64,000 nucleotides of DNA from Anastrepha obliqua. Taxonomy: Eukaryota; Arthropoda; Insecta; Diptera; Tephritidae. The DNA lies in the NCBI RefSeq assembly GCF_027943255.1, contig NC_072893.1, positions 5,518,001-5,582,000 on the forward strand. The letters are read 5' to 3'. Position numbers and translations under genes: made by a program. The notes under the pieces were generated by a model that was not told the origin of the DNA, searched no databases, and worked only from the letters and a program-made list of their open reading frames with translations. Of this stretch, positions 1 through 13,575 are shown piece by piece (position 1 is the first letter of the stretch; each line of letters starts with the position of its first letter).

Positions 1-209
1 AAAACGCTAAATTCAGTGGTGCCGAAGCTAGAAATATTTTTTTTTTAATATTTGACCGTTTACTATATTTAAATGGATAGGAATTAAACACAACAATACG
101 CACAGAAAAACAACATTCACGATTTTTCCGCTGAATTGGCAAAAATATATGGCCTCTACTCCGATAATCCCGTCATAAATCAACTATTAACAAATTATCG
201 CTATAATTT

Positions 210-650
210 TTAAGCCAGCGTTCGATGCGTAAGGGTCATCTGAGAAAAACTGATACTAACTACCAACAGGACTATCGCAGGTGATGAGTTACATGAGCTT
301 TATTACGACATAGACTTAGCGCAGCGAATAAAGATCCAGCGACTTCGTTGACTGGATCATGTCGTCCCAAGAGATAAAAACTCTCCGACTCTGAAAGTAT
401 GCGATGCCGTATTAGTTGGTGGTAGCAGAGGACGCGGAAGACCTCTTCTGCGTTGAAAAGATAAGGTGAAGAAGAGGAGAAGGACTTGGTTTTACTTGAT
501 GTGTACAATTGGCGCCGGAAACAAACGACTGGCGCGCTTTGTTAAACTCGGGCAAAATCGAATAAGCGGTTATCGGGCCAATTAAGAAGAAGAAGAACTG
601 CCAACACGAATAAATCGGTATAGAAGCACAGATGTAAATCTCTGAATGCA
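210..650 (+). mobile_element. Non-LTR retrotransposon 3' remnant (reverse transcriptase C-terminal tail)
   Basis: Broken frames on the plus strand encode the Trp-Leu/Asp-His-Val-Val stretch, a Gly-Gly-Ser-Arg-Gly-Arg-Gly-Arg-Pro run and a Leu-Arg-x-Lys-Asp-like segment. This order is common at the C-terminus of LINE reverse transcriptases. The copy ends in a GAA-rich tail near 590. It is homologous to the better-preserved minus-strand copy at 3575-3900. Internal stops show it is dead. Confidence 0.7.
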
Positions 651-789
651 TCCGTATCTGGCACCATAATTTATATTAACAAAACTGAACTGAACATGGA
701 AAATACGGGGATCTTTTAAAAGTGACGCCTACATATCGGTAGTGAATAATTCCTAGGCGGTACCTCTTTTATGTCATCTTTGACGTTAG

Positions 790-1132
790 TCAAGTAGACA
801 GATGTACAATTTTCACGATAGAACAATGTGTTAAAATTATTGAAATTTGTTACGGAAATGGTCGATCTTTATAAATACAATAACATATCGCAAAATTCGT
901 GATTTTTTCGTCCAAATGAGTCGACAATTCAAAGGTTGTGAAAAAATTTCAAAAAACTGGTTCTGTCGAGGATAGAAAAAGGACTGGAAGACCAAAAACT
1001 GGGCGTTCTATTAAGAATAGAGTTGCTGCATCGCAATTAGACAAACAATTAGACATTCATGAATCGACTGTTCGGCGCATTCTACCTGTAGACGCGCTCA
1101 TGGTGGGCAATAAAAGATGTAATTTTTCATAA
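790..1132 (+). mobile_element. Mariner-type transposase N-terminal remnant
   Basis: In shifting frames this encodes the helix-turn-helix DNA-binding part of a Tc1/mariner transposase: an EQCVKIIE-like opening, then KKFQKTGSVEDRKRTGRP, then a second helix ending STVRRIL. The TGSVxDRKRTGRP linker is typical of the superfamily. No catalytic part follows here. A C-terminal piece of what looks like the same family lies at 2843-3330, too distant and disconnected to be one intact copy. Confidence 0.75.
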
Positions 1133-1189
1133 ATAATTTTATATGTACATATCTATAATTGGTGCAAATGGAGGAGCCTAGAGTTTTTA

Positions 1190-1395
1190 ATTCCGAACGG
1201 CAGATATTTTTATGAGGAGCTGTTTCATTACAGAAATATATTCGGAGGCTTGCCATTACCTCCGGAGTGCGACGGCTATTAGAAAAATCTTTTTTTTATC
1301 GTTATGGTGCTTCGCGATGACTCGAATCTGCACTCTTCTGAATGGTGGTCACGCACCAATCCAGTCGGATACGGCGGCTGCCACATATAATTGTT
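1190..1395 (-). repeat. tRNA-derived SINE copy, degraded
   Basis: This is the reverse complement of the SINE best seen at 25771-26104. The body block (ccgaacggcag, then tgaggagct) lies at the left. The degraded tRNA-like head lies at the right: a B-box remnant at about 1319, then the A-box region near 1350-1380. Confidence 0.7.
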
Positions 1396-1734
1396 AAAGG
1401 CCGTATTTTGAATAAAAAATAGTGAAGTTTGAAGAAAATAACTTTTTACATGTTTTATTTTAAAACATCTAGGCGCGTCTTTTGGAGGACCCTCGATAAT
1501 TTCACGCTGCTCAAGTCAAGTTGTTATGAATGCCGATTACATTCTGGTTTTTAAACCAAACTATTTCCATTTATTCAGCGAGGCAGATATTAAAGCTAGG
1601 GCTTCTGAGACTAAAGGCACGAAGAGCATAGCCCAATCGCTTGATGCCACAATACCACCAGTGAGTGAAAGATATATGTAATTGGCGCTTACTCCCTTTG
1701 TTGAGTGTTTAGCCTATTTGTGGTATGCGTCTTT

Positions 1735-1905
1735 ATATTTCTCCACAAATTGAGAGACGTACAGACTTATGCCGCCACCGAACGGCAGATGGTTCTTTAT
1801 GAAGAGTTTTTTCAAGGCAGAAATACACTCGGATGTTTGCCATTGACTGCGTAGGAGTGACCGCTATTAGAAAAACCATTTTCCATCGACTACGGCGGCC
1901 GCTAA
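1735..1905 (-). repeat. tRNA-derived SINE copy, degraded
   Basis: Second reverse-oriented copy of the same SINE. It keeps the body (accgaacggcag, tgaagagttt, agaaatacactcggatg, gaccgctattagaaaaa) and a stub of the head (ctacggcggccgc) at about 1895. Most of the tRNA-like head is deleted. Confidence 0.7.
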
Positions 1906-2842
1906 TCCTTGTTTTACTAAATAAAAAATTTAAGTTTTTTAGGTCATGATTAACGTTTGATAATCATTAATATGCACTCTCATTTTACTAATTGCATGTT
2001 AAAAAATACAGGTGAGCGATAAGTGATAAGTGCTGAAAAATCCATTTAATAAACGTCTATCGATAAAGGCAACAAATTTGTCTTTGATTAAATTATTTTT
2101 TTATTAATTTATTGACGGAATTTTTATTAATTATTTATATGGTGCTGAATGCAAATTGCGGTAGCAAAGAAATTATGAAACTTTAATTATTCTTCATTGG
2201 TTCTCCACAATATTCTCGCGCCTATGAACTTCTAGCGCTGCAATGCAATAATGGCTTCAATTTTTATTATATCAATGACACCATTCAACAGTTCTTTCCA
2301 CGGAATGTTTCAGTATAAATATGTATGTATGTACGTATGTTTGAAACGAATTTCCTGGTGCCACAAATCGAATAATATTTTGTTATTTTTATTTTTTGTA
2401 TTTTCCGCCTTTCGCTGGTATTTGATGCAGCAGAATCAATTTTCTTGTTCGTGCTGTTTCGATGCTTAGTTGTGTATTGTATTTGATACATTCACTTTCA
2501 ATTTGTGCATGGAATAAAGTTTTTCCCTATGGCCTTCTTTTGTTTTAGTGATTTTCTAGCTCTAGTGATTTTTTTCTCTTTGATATCCGTTCTGGTTATA
2601 TTTTTATTTTGAGGAAAGAAAGCTTCCCCGCCTACACCAATCTACTGGGCAGACATTGCTTTATTTGTAGGTAAGTATGTGCATATGTTTATATGTAGTC
2701 TGCATAAAAACATATTTGTACAGGGTGTGACTTTATTGCGTTTTTATAGAATTAATTAGGTTCACATTTTGAATTTATGATCTTTTGATATATTTGATAA
2801 TATTAATATATTTAATAATTCAATCAAAATTATTCAAACTAA

Positions 2843-3330
2843 AGGGTTTTCCAATAACAGGTGTTATTTTGAATTGGATTGCGCTATCGAGAGATGATTA
2901 ACGACTTTTATGGCCGGAATTGGATGGTATTGATCTGGACAACGTTTATTTTCAACAAGACGGTGCTACGTGCCACGAAACCATTGATCTTTTACAGGAA
3001 AAGTTTCCAGACCGTGTTATCTCTCGAAGAGGTGATCACAATTGGCCGCCGAGATCTTGTGATTTAACCCCTTGTGACTTTTTTCTTTGGGACCACATGA
3101 AAGAGAAGGTCTACGCCAACAGCCCAGGGTAGATTCAAGACTTCAAGATGGAATTCGTGAGGCTATCGAGGGCGTAGGGCAGCCACTTTGCAATTCGGTT
3201 ATGGAAAATTTCATTTCCGCTATTAACGGCATACCTTCCTCTTTATAATGAAATAAACATCCGATCATTTATATTAAAAAATAGCATTTTTCTTTGAATA
3301 TCAAAATAACACCTCTTATTAGATAACCCT
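2843..3330 (+). mobile_element. Internally deleted mariner-like element with terminal inverted repeats
   Basis: The left end (agggttttccaataacaggt, 2843) and the reverse complement of the right end (agggttatctaataagaggt, from 3330) match over about 28 bp and continue into a shared gttattttga. Between them, from about 2920, an open frame carries the transposase catalytic C-terminus: YFQQDGATCH holds one catalytic Asp, and WPPRSCDLTPCDFFLW holds the next. It stops at 3132. The N-terminal two thirds of the transposase is missing, so the copy is non-autonomous. Flanking dinucleotides are mutated, so a TA duplication is not clear. Confidence 0.8.
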
Positions 3331-3574
3331 ATATTACTCTTAACATAATTCCAAAATTTTTAATTAAATATATATTTTTTTAAATTAATATTCTCATAAG
3401 ATAAACTCGATTTACGATATGGTTGCCAATTGAGCGATTTCCTGAAATTAAAATCGTTTCTACTTTCATCTATTTATTTTTTTTTCTCGAATATTTATGT
3501 ATTTCCCTCGTTACTAATTCTTTATCTTTTTCTTTAATACCTTCTACAACTTCAACTTCAACGAAGGTCTTCTT

Positions 3575-3900
3575 CTTCTTGATTGACGCGATAACCACTT
3601 AAGTGATTTTGGCCGCATTTAACAAAGCGTGCCAGTCGTTCCTTTCTCGTGCTAACCGGCACCAGTTGGACCACCAAGTGATGCCAAATCCTTCTCCATC
3701 TGATCTTTCCAACGTAGAGGAGGCCTTCCTCTTCCTCTGCTGCCACCAACTGCTACCGCATCGAATGCTTCTAGAGCCGAAGCGTTTGTATCCATTCGGA
3801 CGACATGGCCCAGCCAACGAAGCCACTGGATCTCTATTTGCCGCACGGCTCGCACGATCTTTTCCGGCATCAGGTTGAAAAAGTCGCACAACAACGAGTC
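3575..3900 (-). mobile_element. Non-LTR retrotransposon 3' remnant
   Basis: On the minus strand two overlapping frames give IQWLRWLGHVVRMDTNASA, then SRGRGRPPLRWKDQMEKDL. This is the C-terminal tail of a LINE reverse transcriptase. The copy ends in (GAA)n at about 3580 and is 5'-truncated. It is homologous to 210-650. A frameshift divides the reading frame, so it is inactive. Confidence 0.75.
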
Positions 3901-5270
3901 ACCCTGTCTGAAACCTCCTTTGGTATCAAACTGCTCGGAGAGGTCTTCCCAATTCTAACGGCTTCAGGTCAATCATTGTAAAAAACCTATGGTTGTATGT
4001 TTGACTTTAATAAATAAATTAACACATAAATATCGACTACATCTATATTTTGTAATAGAAAAAATACATACATATGTCGATTAAATCAGTTACGGTCAAT
4101 CGTATGATATAAGTTCACTTTGAGTTATGTTTTAAATCGAAGCATTTTTCCTTAAAAGTAATTTTATTTAGATGTTTAATTTCATTGTCGACTGACGTTT
4201 ATCGATCGGCTGGCGCTTTAGGAGCCTTTGCTCCCAAAGTAATCATTTTAATTATTTTGTCGGTATTTCCATCGCATGGCGTTTTAAGAGTTTTTGCTCC
4301 CAAAAAATTTGGCAATAATCAACACGAGTTTTGAGCACTTTGAAATTTGCACTTTTCTGTACTCAAATTGAATGGACTATAAAACTACATACCCGGAAGT
4401 TTTCTAAATAAAAAATAAACTAAAAAGTTGGAAACTACCGGAATTTTTTTAAATTTTGTACAAAGTTTGAAACGGTGCATTAAATAGTTTTTGTTGAACT
4501 ATATTTTTATATAAAAAAATAAATAAATGGCAATATTTCACATATTTCTTTCTTTTGACCCTCGCAGTGGATTATGTATGTAGACATATAAAAGCACCCA
4601 ATAACCCATTTTTTTCAACATTTTTCATCAGGGAATAATAAGCGCACAGAAGGTTGGAAAAAATTCATACCTTTCATGGATTGTCTGATGAGTAATAAAC
4701 GCGGGATTAACGAAAACAGACAAAAAAAAACATATCGAAGCGAGACGAAACAAAGCTTTTATGTTATTTCGAAATGCTCGTGTAAAGAAAACAAAAAATA
4801 CAACTTTTTACTGTGAAACACTAAAAAACAAGAAAAAAATTACAAAAATAAAGAAAACTGAAAAGCATTGCTACTTCAAGCTTTGACGAACCGTAACCGT
4901 GCACGCATATCAACCACAAAATCAATTAATGATAAATGACTGTTTGATGTGGTGGTTAAACGAATGCGTCTTCAAATGGTTAGATGGATTAAAGTTTGTG
5001 ATAAATAAATTTTAGTCAGCAAATACATAGGTACTTAAATGCTTTAAAGGGTAAAAACTTCCTGAGATAAAAAAAAATAGATTTTTTTGCTTAGTTTAGA
5101 AGATATTCCTACGATTTTTTTTTCTTCAAAAATATTTAAATAATTAATATAGAAAAGTTGATTATTTGATGACAAACATTTCTACACATTTTTTAACTAA
5201 CTTGAAAATAAGAAGGAATTTCTAAAGTGACCAGGAAAAACCGTCTTGCACGAAATCTTGTCTTTGATAG
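3901..5270. other. Non-coding stretch without recognised gene
   Basis: No convincing exon is visible. A diverged direct repeat of about 35 bp, each copy ending in tttgctcccaaa, lies at 4206-4241 and 4272-4307. The rest is AT-rich with homopolymer runs. Confidence 0.5.
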
Positions 5271-5281
5271 AAAATGTTTTT

Positions 5282-5510
5282 TTAATAGCCGTCGCGCCTC
5301 GGCAAGCAATAGCAAACCTCCGAGTGTTGCTGCCAAATAAATAAATAAATGAAAAAGCTGCTCGCAAAAGAACATCGGCCGTTCGGAGTAGGTTTAAAAT
5401 TGTAGGTAGCTCCATTTTTGGAACATCAAGGTGAACACTACAAATAGGAGGAGGAGATCGGCCAAACACCCAAAAAGGGTGTAGGCGCCAATTATATATA
5501 TAAAAACATG
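5282..5510 (+). repeat. tRNA-derived SINE copy, head missing
   Basis: The copy begins at taatagccgtcgcgcctcgg and runs through aacctccgagtg, cggccgttcggagtagg, the ataggaggaggagatcggcc block and cacccaaaaagggtgtaggc to a TA-rich tail. The tRNA-like head with the A and B boxes is absent, so it is 5'-truncated. Confidence 0.8.
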
Positions 5511-5699
5511 GGCTGAAAAGTCCCGGGCCTAACAAAGAAAACACGTTTTTTTGATCAAAATTAGCTTTATTCAACAACGTAATTTCCATCAAGAACAACG
5601 CAATGATTTCAGCGTCGCTCTAACATTTCAATACCACTTTTGTAGCACAATTTATCCTTTGCCTTCAAAAATAGACCTTTTCATTTGAGTGAAATTTCT

Positions 5700-6300
5700 T
5701 ACCGGCGAGCAATTTTTTAGCTCGGCGAACAACTAGTAATCGCTGGGAACCAAATCTGGCGAATATGGGCGATGTGGGAGCAATTCGAAGTTCAATTCAT
5801 GTAGTTTTACCATTGTTTTTATTGACTTGTAAGACGGTGCGTTGTCTTGTTGTTGTTGTTGTTGTAGCAGCAGAAACATTCCCCATACATATATGGGGAA
5901 TGCTGCTGAAGTGACAGTCCTTGGCCGAATATAAATCCAGGTCGTTCCGGTAACGTAGAACCGACTGTCGTGGGAACGTTGTCTTGTTGAAACAAAACTG
6001 TGAGCGAACGCGGCACCCACCCTGAACAGAGCTTTCTCATAGTCACATGCTCATGCAATATAAAGCCAAGACGTTCTTTTGATAATTTTACGATGCAAGT
6101 TACTCAGGCAACCTCATTCAAAACGATTTTGTGGATTTATTTGATGTTTTCTGGCGTTGCTGCCTCATTTGGACCTCCATTGCGGTGTGCAACATCTGTG
6201 TCTTTACAACCAGTCAGCAAACCATCCAGGCTTTGCTTGGACGGCAGCCAGTTAAAGTACTCCCACCTTCGGCCTTGCAATCTTGTTCCAAAAAATGGAT
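5700..6300 (-). pseudogene. Tc1/mariner transposase remnant, interrupted by a short retroposon
   Basis: On the minus strand degraded frames include a VLFQQDNAP catalytic-Asp block and, further downstream, LLPHRPYSPDLVPSDY with the next Asp. These are hallmarks of mariner-type transposases. The first block is split by the insertion at 5853-5978. Upstream, at 6000-6300, stop codons and frame changes break the frame. The element is dead and predates the inserted retroposon. Confidence 0.75.
5853..5978 (-). mobile_element. Short retroposon with CAA-repeat tail, flanked by target-site duplication
   Basis: On the minus strand it runs from gttcccacgacagtcggttc through a tatccggccaagg-like block and a near-palindrome (attccccat...atggggaat) to gctgctacaacaacaac. 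The mariner sequence gttgtcttg(ttg) occurs once on each side, at 5841-5852 and about 5979-5990, as expected of a 9-12 bp target-site duplication. Related copies lie at 26265, 26865, 37147, 53465 and 60545. Confidence 0.75.
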
Positions 6301-8654
6301 GAATATTTAAATCAGTTATGACTTCGATACGGGAGAGCTGAGTTCATGCTGGTGCCCTCAATATCAGAAGGTTTACCGTGGTACATATCTGTTTTGTCAC
6401 TTTGCATGGTTCAAATATCTCAATGTTGCCAGCCCACATGAAAACTCCATTTGACCTTCCTGCCTCGAGAAACGCTTTCTGTCTGAGTGTCTTGCATTTA
6501 TTAAGAATAGCTGAGGATTTTGATGTATTGATAAACGAATATCTGAGCTCTTTAAAAAAAGCTAGAAAGAATAAAATGGCAACATGATGGATAACCTCAA
6601 ATGCTATGAGTTTTGTATAAGTATAGTCACGAGCAAAAAATTACACCAGAACCTAAGAATCATCCACAGTTTTTGATATTTTCTGATATTTTAGTGAAAT
6701 CACTCTATACAATAACAATGCATGAGCGACCTCGATACGTATTGAATAATCAAGTGACAAGAATGCTAACAAGGCGCCACATTAATATTACATAGGCATA
6801 TTTTGGATATCGTCAGCCGCAGAAAAGTGGGAAGCGAGAGAAAAAAGTATGCTCAAAACAGTTCTTAAATGGATCCATGCATACATACATATGTATTTAT
6901 ATATGAGTTGATTTGAATTAAGAAATATGCAACACACGTAAACAAATGTGGTGAATAATCGCAACACATAGGAATAATGGAGAACGACAGCGGTAAGGAA
7001 AAAAATCTGACCAAGCCCAATTGCAAACAAGTATGAATTATCTATATATGTATGGTAAGTATATGTGTACAACTCCATGTCCACTCCCTTTTACACTTCA
7101 AAACAAATATAAGGTATTGCAACAACTTCTGATATGCACACATATGTACATACAAACAATCATATTCAAGCATAAGTGCACATAAGTGAAATCCCGGCCA
7201 CTGCGTAACAACAATGGCACAATGACACTTTAGACATGCCAGTGTAGGTATGTAAATATTTTTGCAACGTGAAATAATTCGAAAAAGCTGCTGTAATAAT
7301 GTACAAAAATGTCCCTGCATACTTCTCTTTGGGCTATCTAAAAAATATTCTAATTACGAATATAATTAAAGATAAACTAAGATTTTTGCGCCTCAGGCGT
7401 AGGCTTTTAAAAATTGGTCAATCGATAGCAAGTTCTCACACTAACACAAAGGCACTTTCGTTTGTACTAAGGCATCTTCACGAAAACGTATGTAATTTAA
7501 CACCTCAATCTTCCGCCTGACAGCATATGCAGCGCACAATGAACACAGTGGACACAACGCTATTTTAATGCCTCGCTAGCAATAGGGTGATGATTAAGTG
7601 ACACTGCGTCATCTACTGCATATACGGCGGAACAGTGCGCTAGCATTCTGAGTCTGATATCTTACGAGTATGTATTTTACATTCACTTATTCAAGTATTC
7701 TAGTATGAAAACTTACTTTGTATAGTAGAGACGACTTTGGTCTGAGGTATGGAGATAATGCTGATGACAACACAATGCATATTTCTATGTTTGTGGTAAT
7801 TGTATGTAAACGATTTGTGCGCGCACCTTTTTGTGTTAAGCGTTCAAGTTGAAAGATTTCTAAGAATCCATGAAATATTCTTTTCCGCTAGGCTGTCTTT
7901 CTATGGTAGAATACCCCCGCCTTTCAAATGGGGAAATATTTTATACATTTTTATATGTATGCATGTGTATGTTTGTCCTAGGGAGGTCAATACTCTTATT
8001 AGCAGAAAATTGTTCGGAGTATTTTAAAAATAAACCTAAGATCCTGGGATTCACCTTGGGACATAACTTATTTATAGTAAAATAAAACCATTTAAAACGT
8101 AAAATAAACTGATTTTAAAAACCACACCGCCCAGGAATTATTCACTATTGACATCTAGGCATCACTTTTAACTTAGTTTTTTATTATTAATTTTCATAAA
8201 AGTGGCCATTATCAAGAGTAAGAAATGTAAAGTATTGTTAATACTAATAATAAATAAATAATAATTATTATATTATAATTATTTTTATTAATATAATTTT
8301 ATAACTTTTTGAATTCTTTTTAATGGCTTTATTTTTATAGCTATTTATTATTTATTTTTTATTTTTATTACTATTTGTTTTAGTTTATCATAATTTAATG
8401 GCTGGTTACCCCTAAAACACACGGATGTTATCTCAAGTTTGGAAAAAAAACATGAAGTACCTTGGTTGAAATTCGAAAAATAAAAATTCAAAATGGTGGA
8501 CTTAAAATTTTTAAGCTTCTTAAGATTTTTAAACTTCTTTTCAAAAAAAGGGTTGAATTTTATTGAATGCTTTGTTTGTGACAACCTTTCCCGTAGTACG
8601 CGTGTTCAAAATCTGCTGTGTGCACGAAGCAGCAAAATGATAGAAAAGGTTTTT

Positions 8655-8795
8655 CTTGCTATATAGCGGCTATCCCTTGGCAATGGTAAACTGAAAATAA
8701 AAAAGCTTCCCATAAAAACCATCTGACGTTCGGAGGCGTCATAAAACTACAGGTCCCTCCATAAGCGCCAATTAGGTATGTATGTATGAATTATA
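8655..8795 (+). repeat. tRNA-derived SINE fragment
   Basis: It retains atagcggctatcccttggcaatgg, the agcttcccataaaaa segment, gacgttcggaggcg, caggtccctccat and gcgccaatta. The head and the aggaggagctcgg block are lost. Confidence 0.65.
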
Positions 8796-11700
8796 GCATG
8801 TCAAAACCGATCTTCTGCCAGTCGTTTGTTGTTATTCTTTTATTGTAACTATATGGCATGCAATGTGGGTACACTCGTGCTCTTGTATATTTTAGTATAG
8901 AATTTTTACATTTCATGTTGTTGAGCAATCGTGCTAGGCTGGTATGGTAGGTTGGCTTATGCTACGCGAAATTATGTCTAAGTCTTGTTTGACACAGTTT
9001 TAGTTCCTCATTCGTTCGGTATTGTTGTAAGATTCTTCGTGAATGTTCATGATTCTGCACAATATTTAAAAACAAATGCAATTTAGCAAACCACAAGTCT
9101 TACGCTTTTCTTTAAAAAGAAGGGCAATTTCATTGAACCGTTCCTTTGAATTTTTTAAATTTATTTACAGGACTTGTAATCTATAAAACATTCAGGAAAC
9201 TATAGTTTTCGTATATATATTTTTGGTATAATTTGATACATTTCTACAACAACAAAAAACAAACCAAGAGTAGTTAGAAATTATAAAAATAGTAGGGAGC
9301 CTGTGCAATGTTAATAGAGAACAAATAACCAGAATAGATAATTCAAGTAGCGAGCTTTGCTCAAAAAAATAAACTTATAAGTGAAGTTTTGAAAGCTACA
9401 AAAAACAGAGAGAAAACAGTGTGGGTGTGTCTTATGCTAACGCTTTTAAAGGGGTTCGTGGATTCCTGCAACAATTTCGTTTTACTTCGCAAAAGGGTTT
9501 TCTTCGCAATGTTGCTTCTTAATATGATAATGTAATTTATGCAAACAGATCATTTCTTTAAATCTAAAATGCTTCATATGATAATGAAAATATAGCTGGC
9601 TCAAGCAAACAGCTTTTATGCCAACAAATTATTGAATTAAAATAGCAACAGCAAGCACAACAAACAGTCGACGGCTAGTGAAATGCAATAAACTGACACT
9701 GTCCCTTGTCCTAGATTCTTGTTAGGCATTAGCCCGAATAATAAATTAAACAACTACACTTTTGCACATGCATATGTACACACAACTTTGATCGAAAAAA
9801 TTGCAGTGTGTTGTGAATATTTAACAATTCAAAGAAAAACTATTAATAAAACTTTTTATGCCAGATGGTAAAACTAAACACCATGCCACCGAATTTATAT
9901 TAATTAATATTAATATTGCATAATAATATTTATATAATTAGTTTTTATTTTTGCAAGCAGGTGCTCGTTAACACCAAAAAATTGTCCATCACGATAAAAT
10001 TCAGAGAGTAAAATTACAGTTAGATGCAAGAGAACGTTCATTTTTTGGAGAAATTTTAGCCATGATCTGAAAGCACTGACTGAATGAACTTTTTGTAAAC
10101 AAACAAATTAATTTTTGTGGAATCTGGTCTTTCGTGCACTTCGTAGGGGCCGGTTTGAAATTTGCATTTTATAGTCAGATACGATAAAATGGAAACTTTA
10201 GCACGCAAAAACGTAAATACATACATATATAGAGTATATTTATGGTAATTTTTTAGGCAACACAAATCTTGTTAAACAAACTCAGCTAATATGTCTTCTT
10301 ATACCGGTTTTTGCAAGTGCAAATTTTGCGTCCGTAACTTTTTGCTTTTTGAGAGAGAATTTTAGCCTACGCTCTCGATTTGAATTGATGGCAGGTGATG
10401 GCTAATTTTTTTATCGAACACAACTATTAGTTTCTGATCAAATTAATAATCTAAATATTTCCTGTGGATCCAGCGAGGAACAATCAAGTTGCCTTGTTCG
10501 CACTCCCCTCTTACTGTGCTCAAAAATAGCAATGCAAGAGAAGTAATCAAAGCATTTTGATGAATTCGAGGGAAATTGGAATTTTTTCAGTATTTTTAGT
10601 TCCGCATAGTTTTTTATACGGATAAATTGATTGCAAAACATTAGTACATTTTTCTCAGTATTAATCGTATGAAAGAGGAAAACGAATTAAGGAATTGATG
10701 TCGGAGGGGAACACTTAAGAATTTATGCAGTATTTGATTGGTTGTGCTATGAAATGTGCTAAGAAAATGGATGCCAAAGAGCAAAAAAAATTACTGGCTT
10801 TGCCGCGTGAAACCCGCAAAAAGTTTAGAAATGAGCCAAATCAGATGTTGATAACTGATAAATTTAAAAATCAGCAAATAAAACAAAATAAAAATCGTAG
10901 ACGAAGCCTCGTTCTGAAATATTTTTTCTTGGGTAGAGAAATTTGAGTTATATGCCACTGCTATTATTTCGAACAAAGCTATATGTACATCCATCAATGT
11001 GTAAACATGCACATATGTAACTTGTCGGCAATCACTAAAAATTTTGGCTTTATACTTAATTAAATTTTTACAAAAGTATAATATACATATAGGTATACAT
11101 AGTACGAAATTTGCAAAATGCAGTTTTAGTGCGATAAATGACAAAAGATAATTTCAATTCAAAATTTACGTATTTCAATTGAAGTTTTCCATTCACAAAA
11201 TAATAAAATCGATAGTAAAGATTTTATTTAGCAATAAAGATTTTATTAGCTTTTCGTATGCATTGCATTGTTTGTGGCATCTACGCACATACACACATAT
11301 GCCAATACGAGCTCATAAATTTTCTTTCACACCTGGAGCTTCAGAAAATTTACGCCAAGGTGCCAAAATGTGATATTTAGCTACCATTGGAGAGTAGTAG
11401 TTACACGATATTGTCAAAGCATCTGAGATTTTACTTTTATGTGGGAACAAATCAATAGAAAACAAAATGAACTCTGACAATGATTGAGTACAGGTGGACT
11501 TTCTTTGGACTCTTAAAAATTCGGGTGAGTAGATCTTTTGAAATAGCGGATAAATATAAGAATTTCAGCAAATTTGAAAGGCAATAGATATAAACTAACT
11601 CGATTGTTGTTGTTCGTTACGGATTTTATTGTTTGTGCTTTTGTTTTACGAGTTCACAAAACTATTAAGCGCAGTGAAATCATTAGCCGTCGTCGTCTAT

Positions 11701-13575
11701 CTTATCAATCGGCAGGCCAAGGAAAGAGGTTGTTTCGACGGGCTCATGTGAAGAGGTGATTAGTGTGATGCGGGGCACTTTAACGTGTCGGAAACAGTTT
11801 GAGTATGACAGAAAGTGATTCTACCAATTCTACGTCTGCAATGGGTGCTGGTTGGACTCATATAATGGCATTCGGGGAGCGAGAGTTCATGAAGGTGGTA
11901 AAGGACTCTGAAACAGTGTAAACTTGTAGTGGGAATACCTGCGTGGCACTGTCTCCCTGTCTTAGAAAGCGTGGCAGATCAAAAAAATTACCACCCTACT
12001 CAAATTAATTACACAGTTTAGACAGTTTAAAAACAAAATATAAAGTTATTAAACTCTCGATATTAAACACTTGGTATCACTATAGATCAATTTCTGATCT
12101 ATGTGCGATCTACAGGATCAGCTAAGTCCAACCTAACCTAATCCTTGGATAGCTCTGCTCTTGTTAAAGCAATCCGATATTTGGTACAAAATATGATCCC
12201 AAAAAAAAAAGACGGCACCAGTAAAATTAAAAAAATGGGCAATTCCACGCCCACGCCGTGTGTGTCTCGATACAGACTTAACAAAACTTGCCCAAACCTG
12301 GTACATGTTTTGCTATATAAATGTGGCAAATCATTCGTGTATAAATCTTATATTGCTAATAAATTTGGCAGACGTGATTAATACGTACATATATAAGTAG
12401 ATACTATGTAAATAGTTTATGCTAACCTTTTGCACAGCTTCGGTAGCAATTTGTATTGCTTTCTAATATTTTTGCATTGGTGGATAAATTTTGTCACATA
12501 AATATTTGCAATTTAAGACACAGCTCTGCTTTCTTTTTGCATACTTCTTATGAGCACATGCAATTAATTCCTTCTCACATATCAAGCAAAAACAAAATTA
12601 AAAACAAACTGGTTATACACACTCTATTTCTAGTGCTGGCGCGTAATTGGAGCCTCGAAACTGGCTTTCCGATTTTCTTTCAATGGCTTCGTATATTTAG
12701 TTTTCTGAGCTATCCCACGGTTTATCACACATATTTTGCAGTTTTCGATCATAATGAAAATATGAAATTAAACAAAGTCCAACTAAAGACTTGTGTTCTA
12801 AAAATTCACTACATTTTTAATGTAATTGAGTCACCGTATAAACAAAAAAACACGAAGGCAACGGCAAAAATGAAAATGAAAACAAATTTATCCGCCACGA
12901 AAAACAACAACACCATAACAAGACAACTCAACATTTGCAATCGACCAATGCAAGAAGCTCCCATTTCCACTGGAGCCAACATCAGGGCTGCACATATGGG
13001 CACTAAAAAGTATCTGAGTTGCTATTAAGCCTAGTGCAATGTTTTACACCGCGCGCTTAATGTTTATAATGTGGTTGTCATAAGCCCATGTGTTTTAATA
13101 TCTGTAAAATTTCTGTTTAGACTTTGCTCTACAAAATGACAGCTGATTTTAAGACACTGAAGAAATTCGGTAAGGTGATATTTCACGGTCTTCACATAGA
13201 ACTTTGTTTAAAGAGTTAATTGTTAATTCTCATAATGTAAATGGATTAAGGCAATTTTCGATTACAATATTGCCGAAAAATGACAGTTAATACCCATTGT
13301 GAATGAAAAATAATGAAACTTTTAAAGAGAAGAACAAAGACTGGATGCAAAGTTCGTTTGCACTAACACGTTCGAATATACGTTGATTGTTTTGATATTT
13401 CGTAGCATTAAATTGAAATTTAAGACCTTTTTACCACTAAAGTTTTAATCAGAATTAACGTAAAGGGCTATCTCCATCTGGTAAAATTAAGGATCAATAG
13501 GTCTATGTGATGGCTTTCAGCCAGCCAGGTCAACCTAACCTAACTTCGTCGTCTGTATGATTATATATTCACAGC

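Noticed and set aside
12456..13028. 190-codon plus-strand open frame
   Set aside because: Long for this AT-rich region, but no recognisable domain, no coherent composition (many Lys/Asn from A-rich DNA) and no neighbouring exon with matching phase. Kept only as a possibility.
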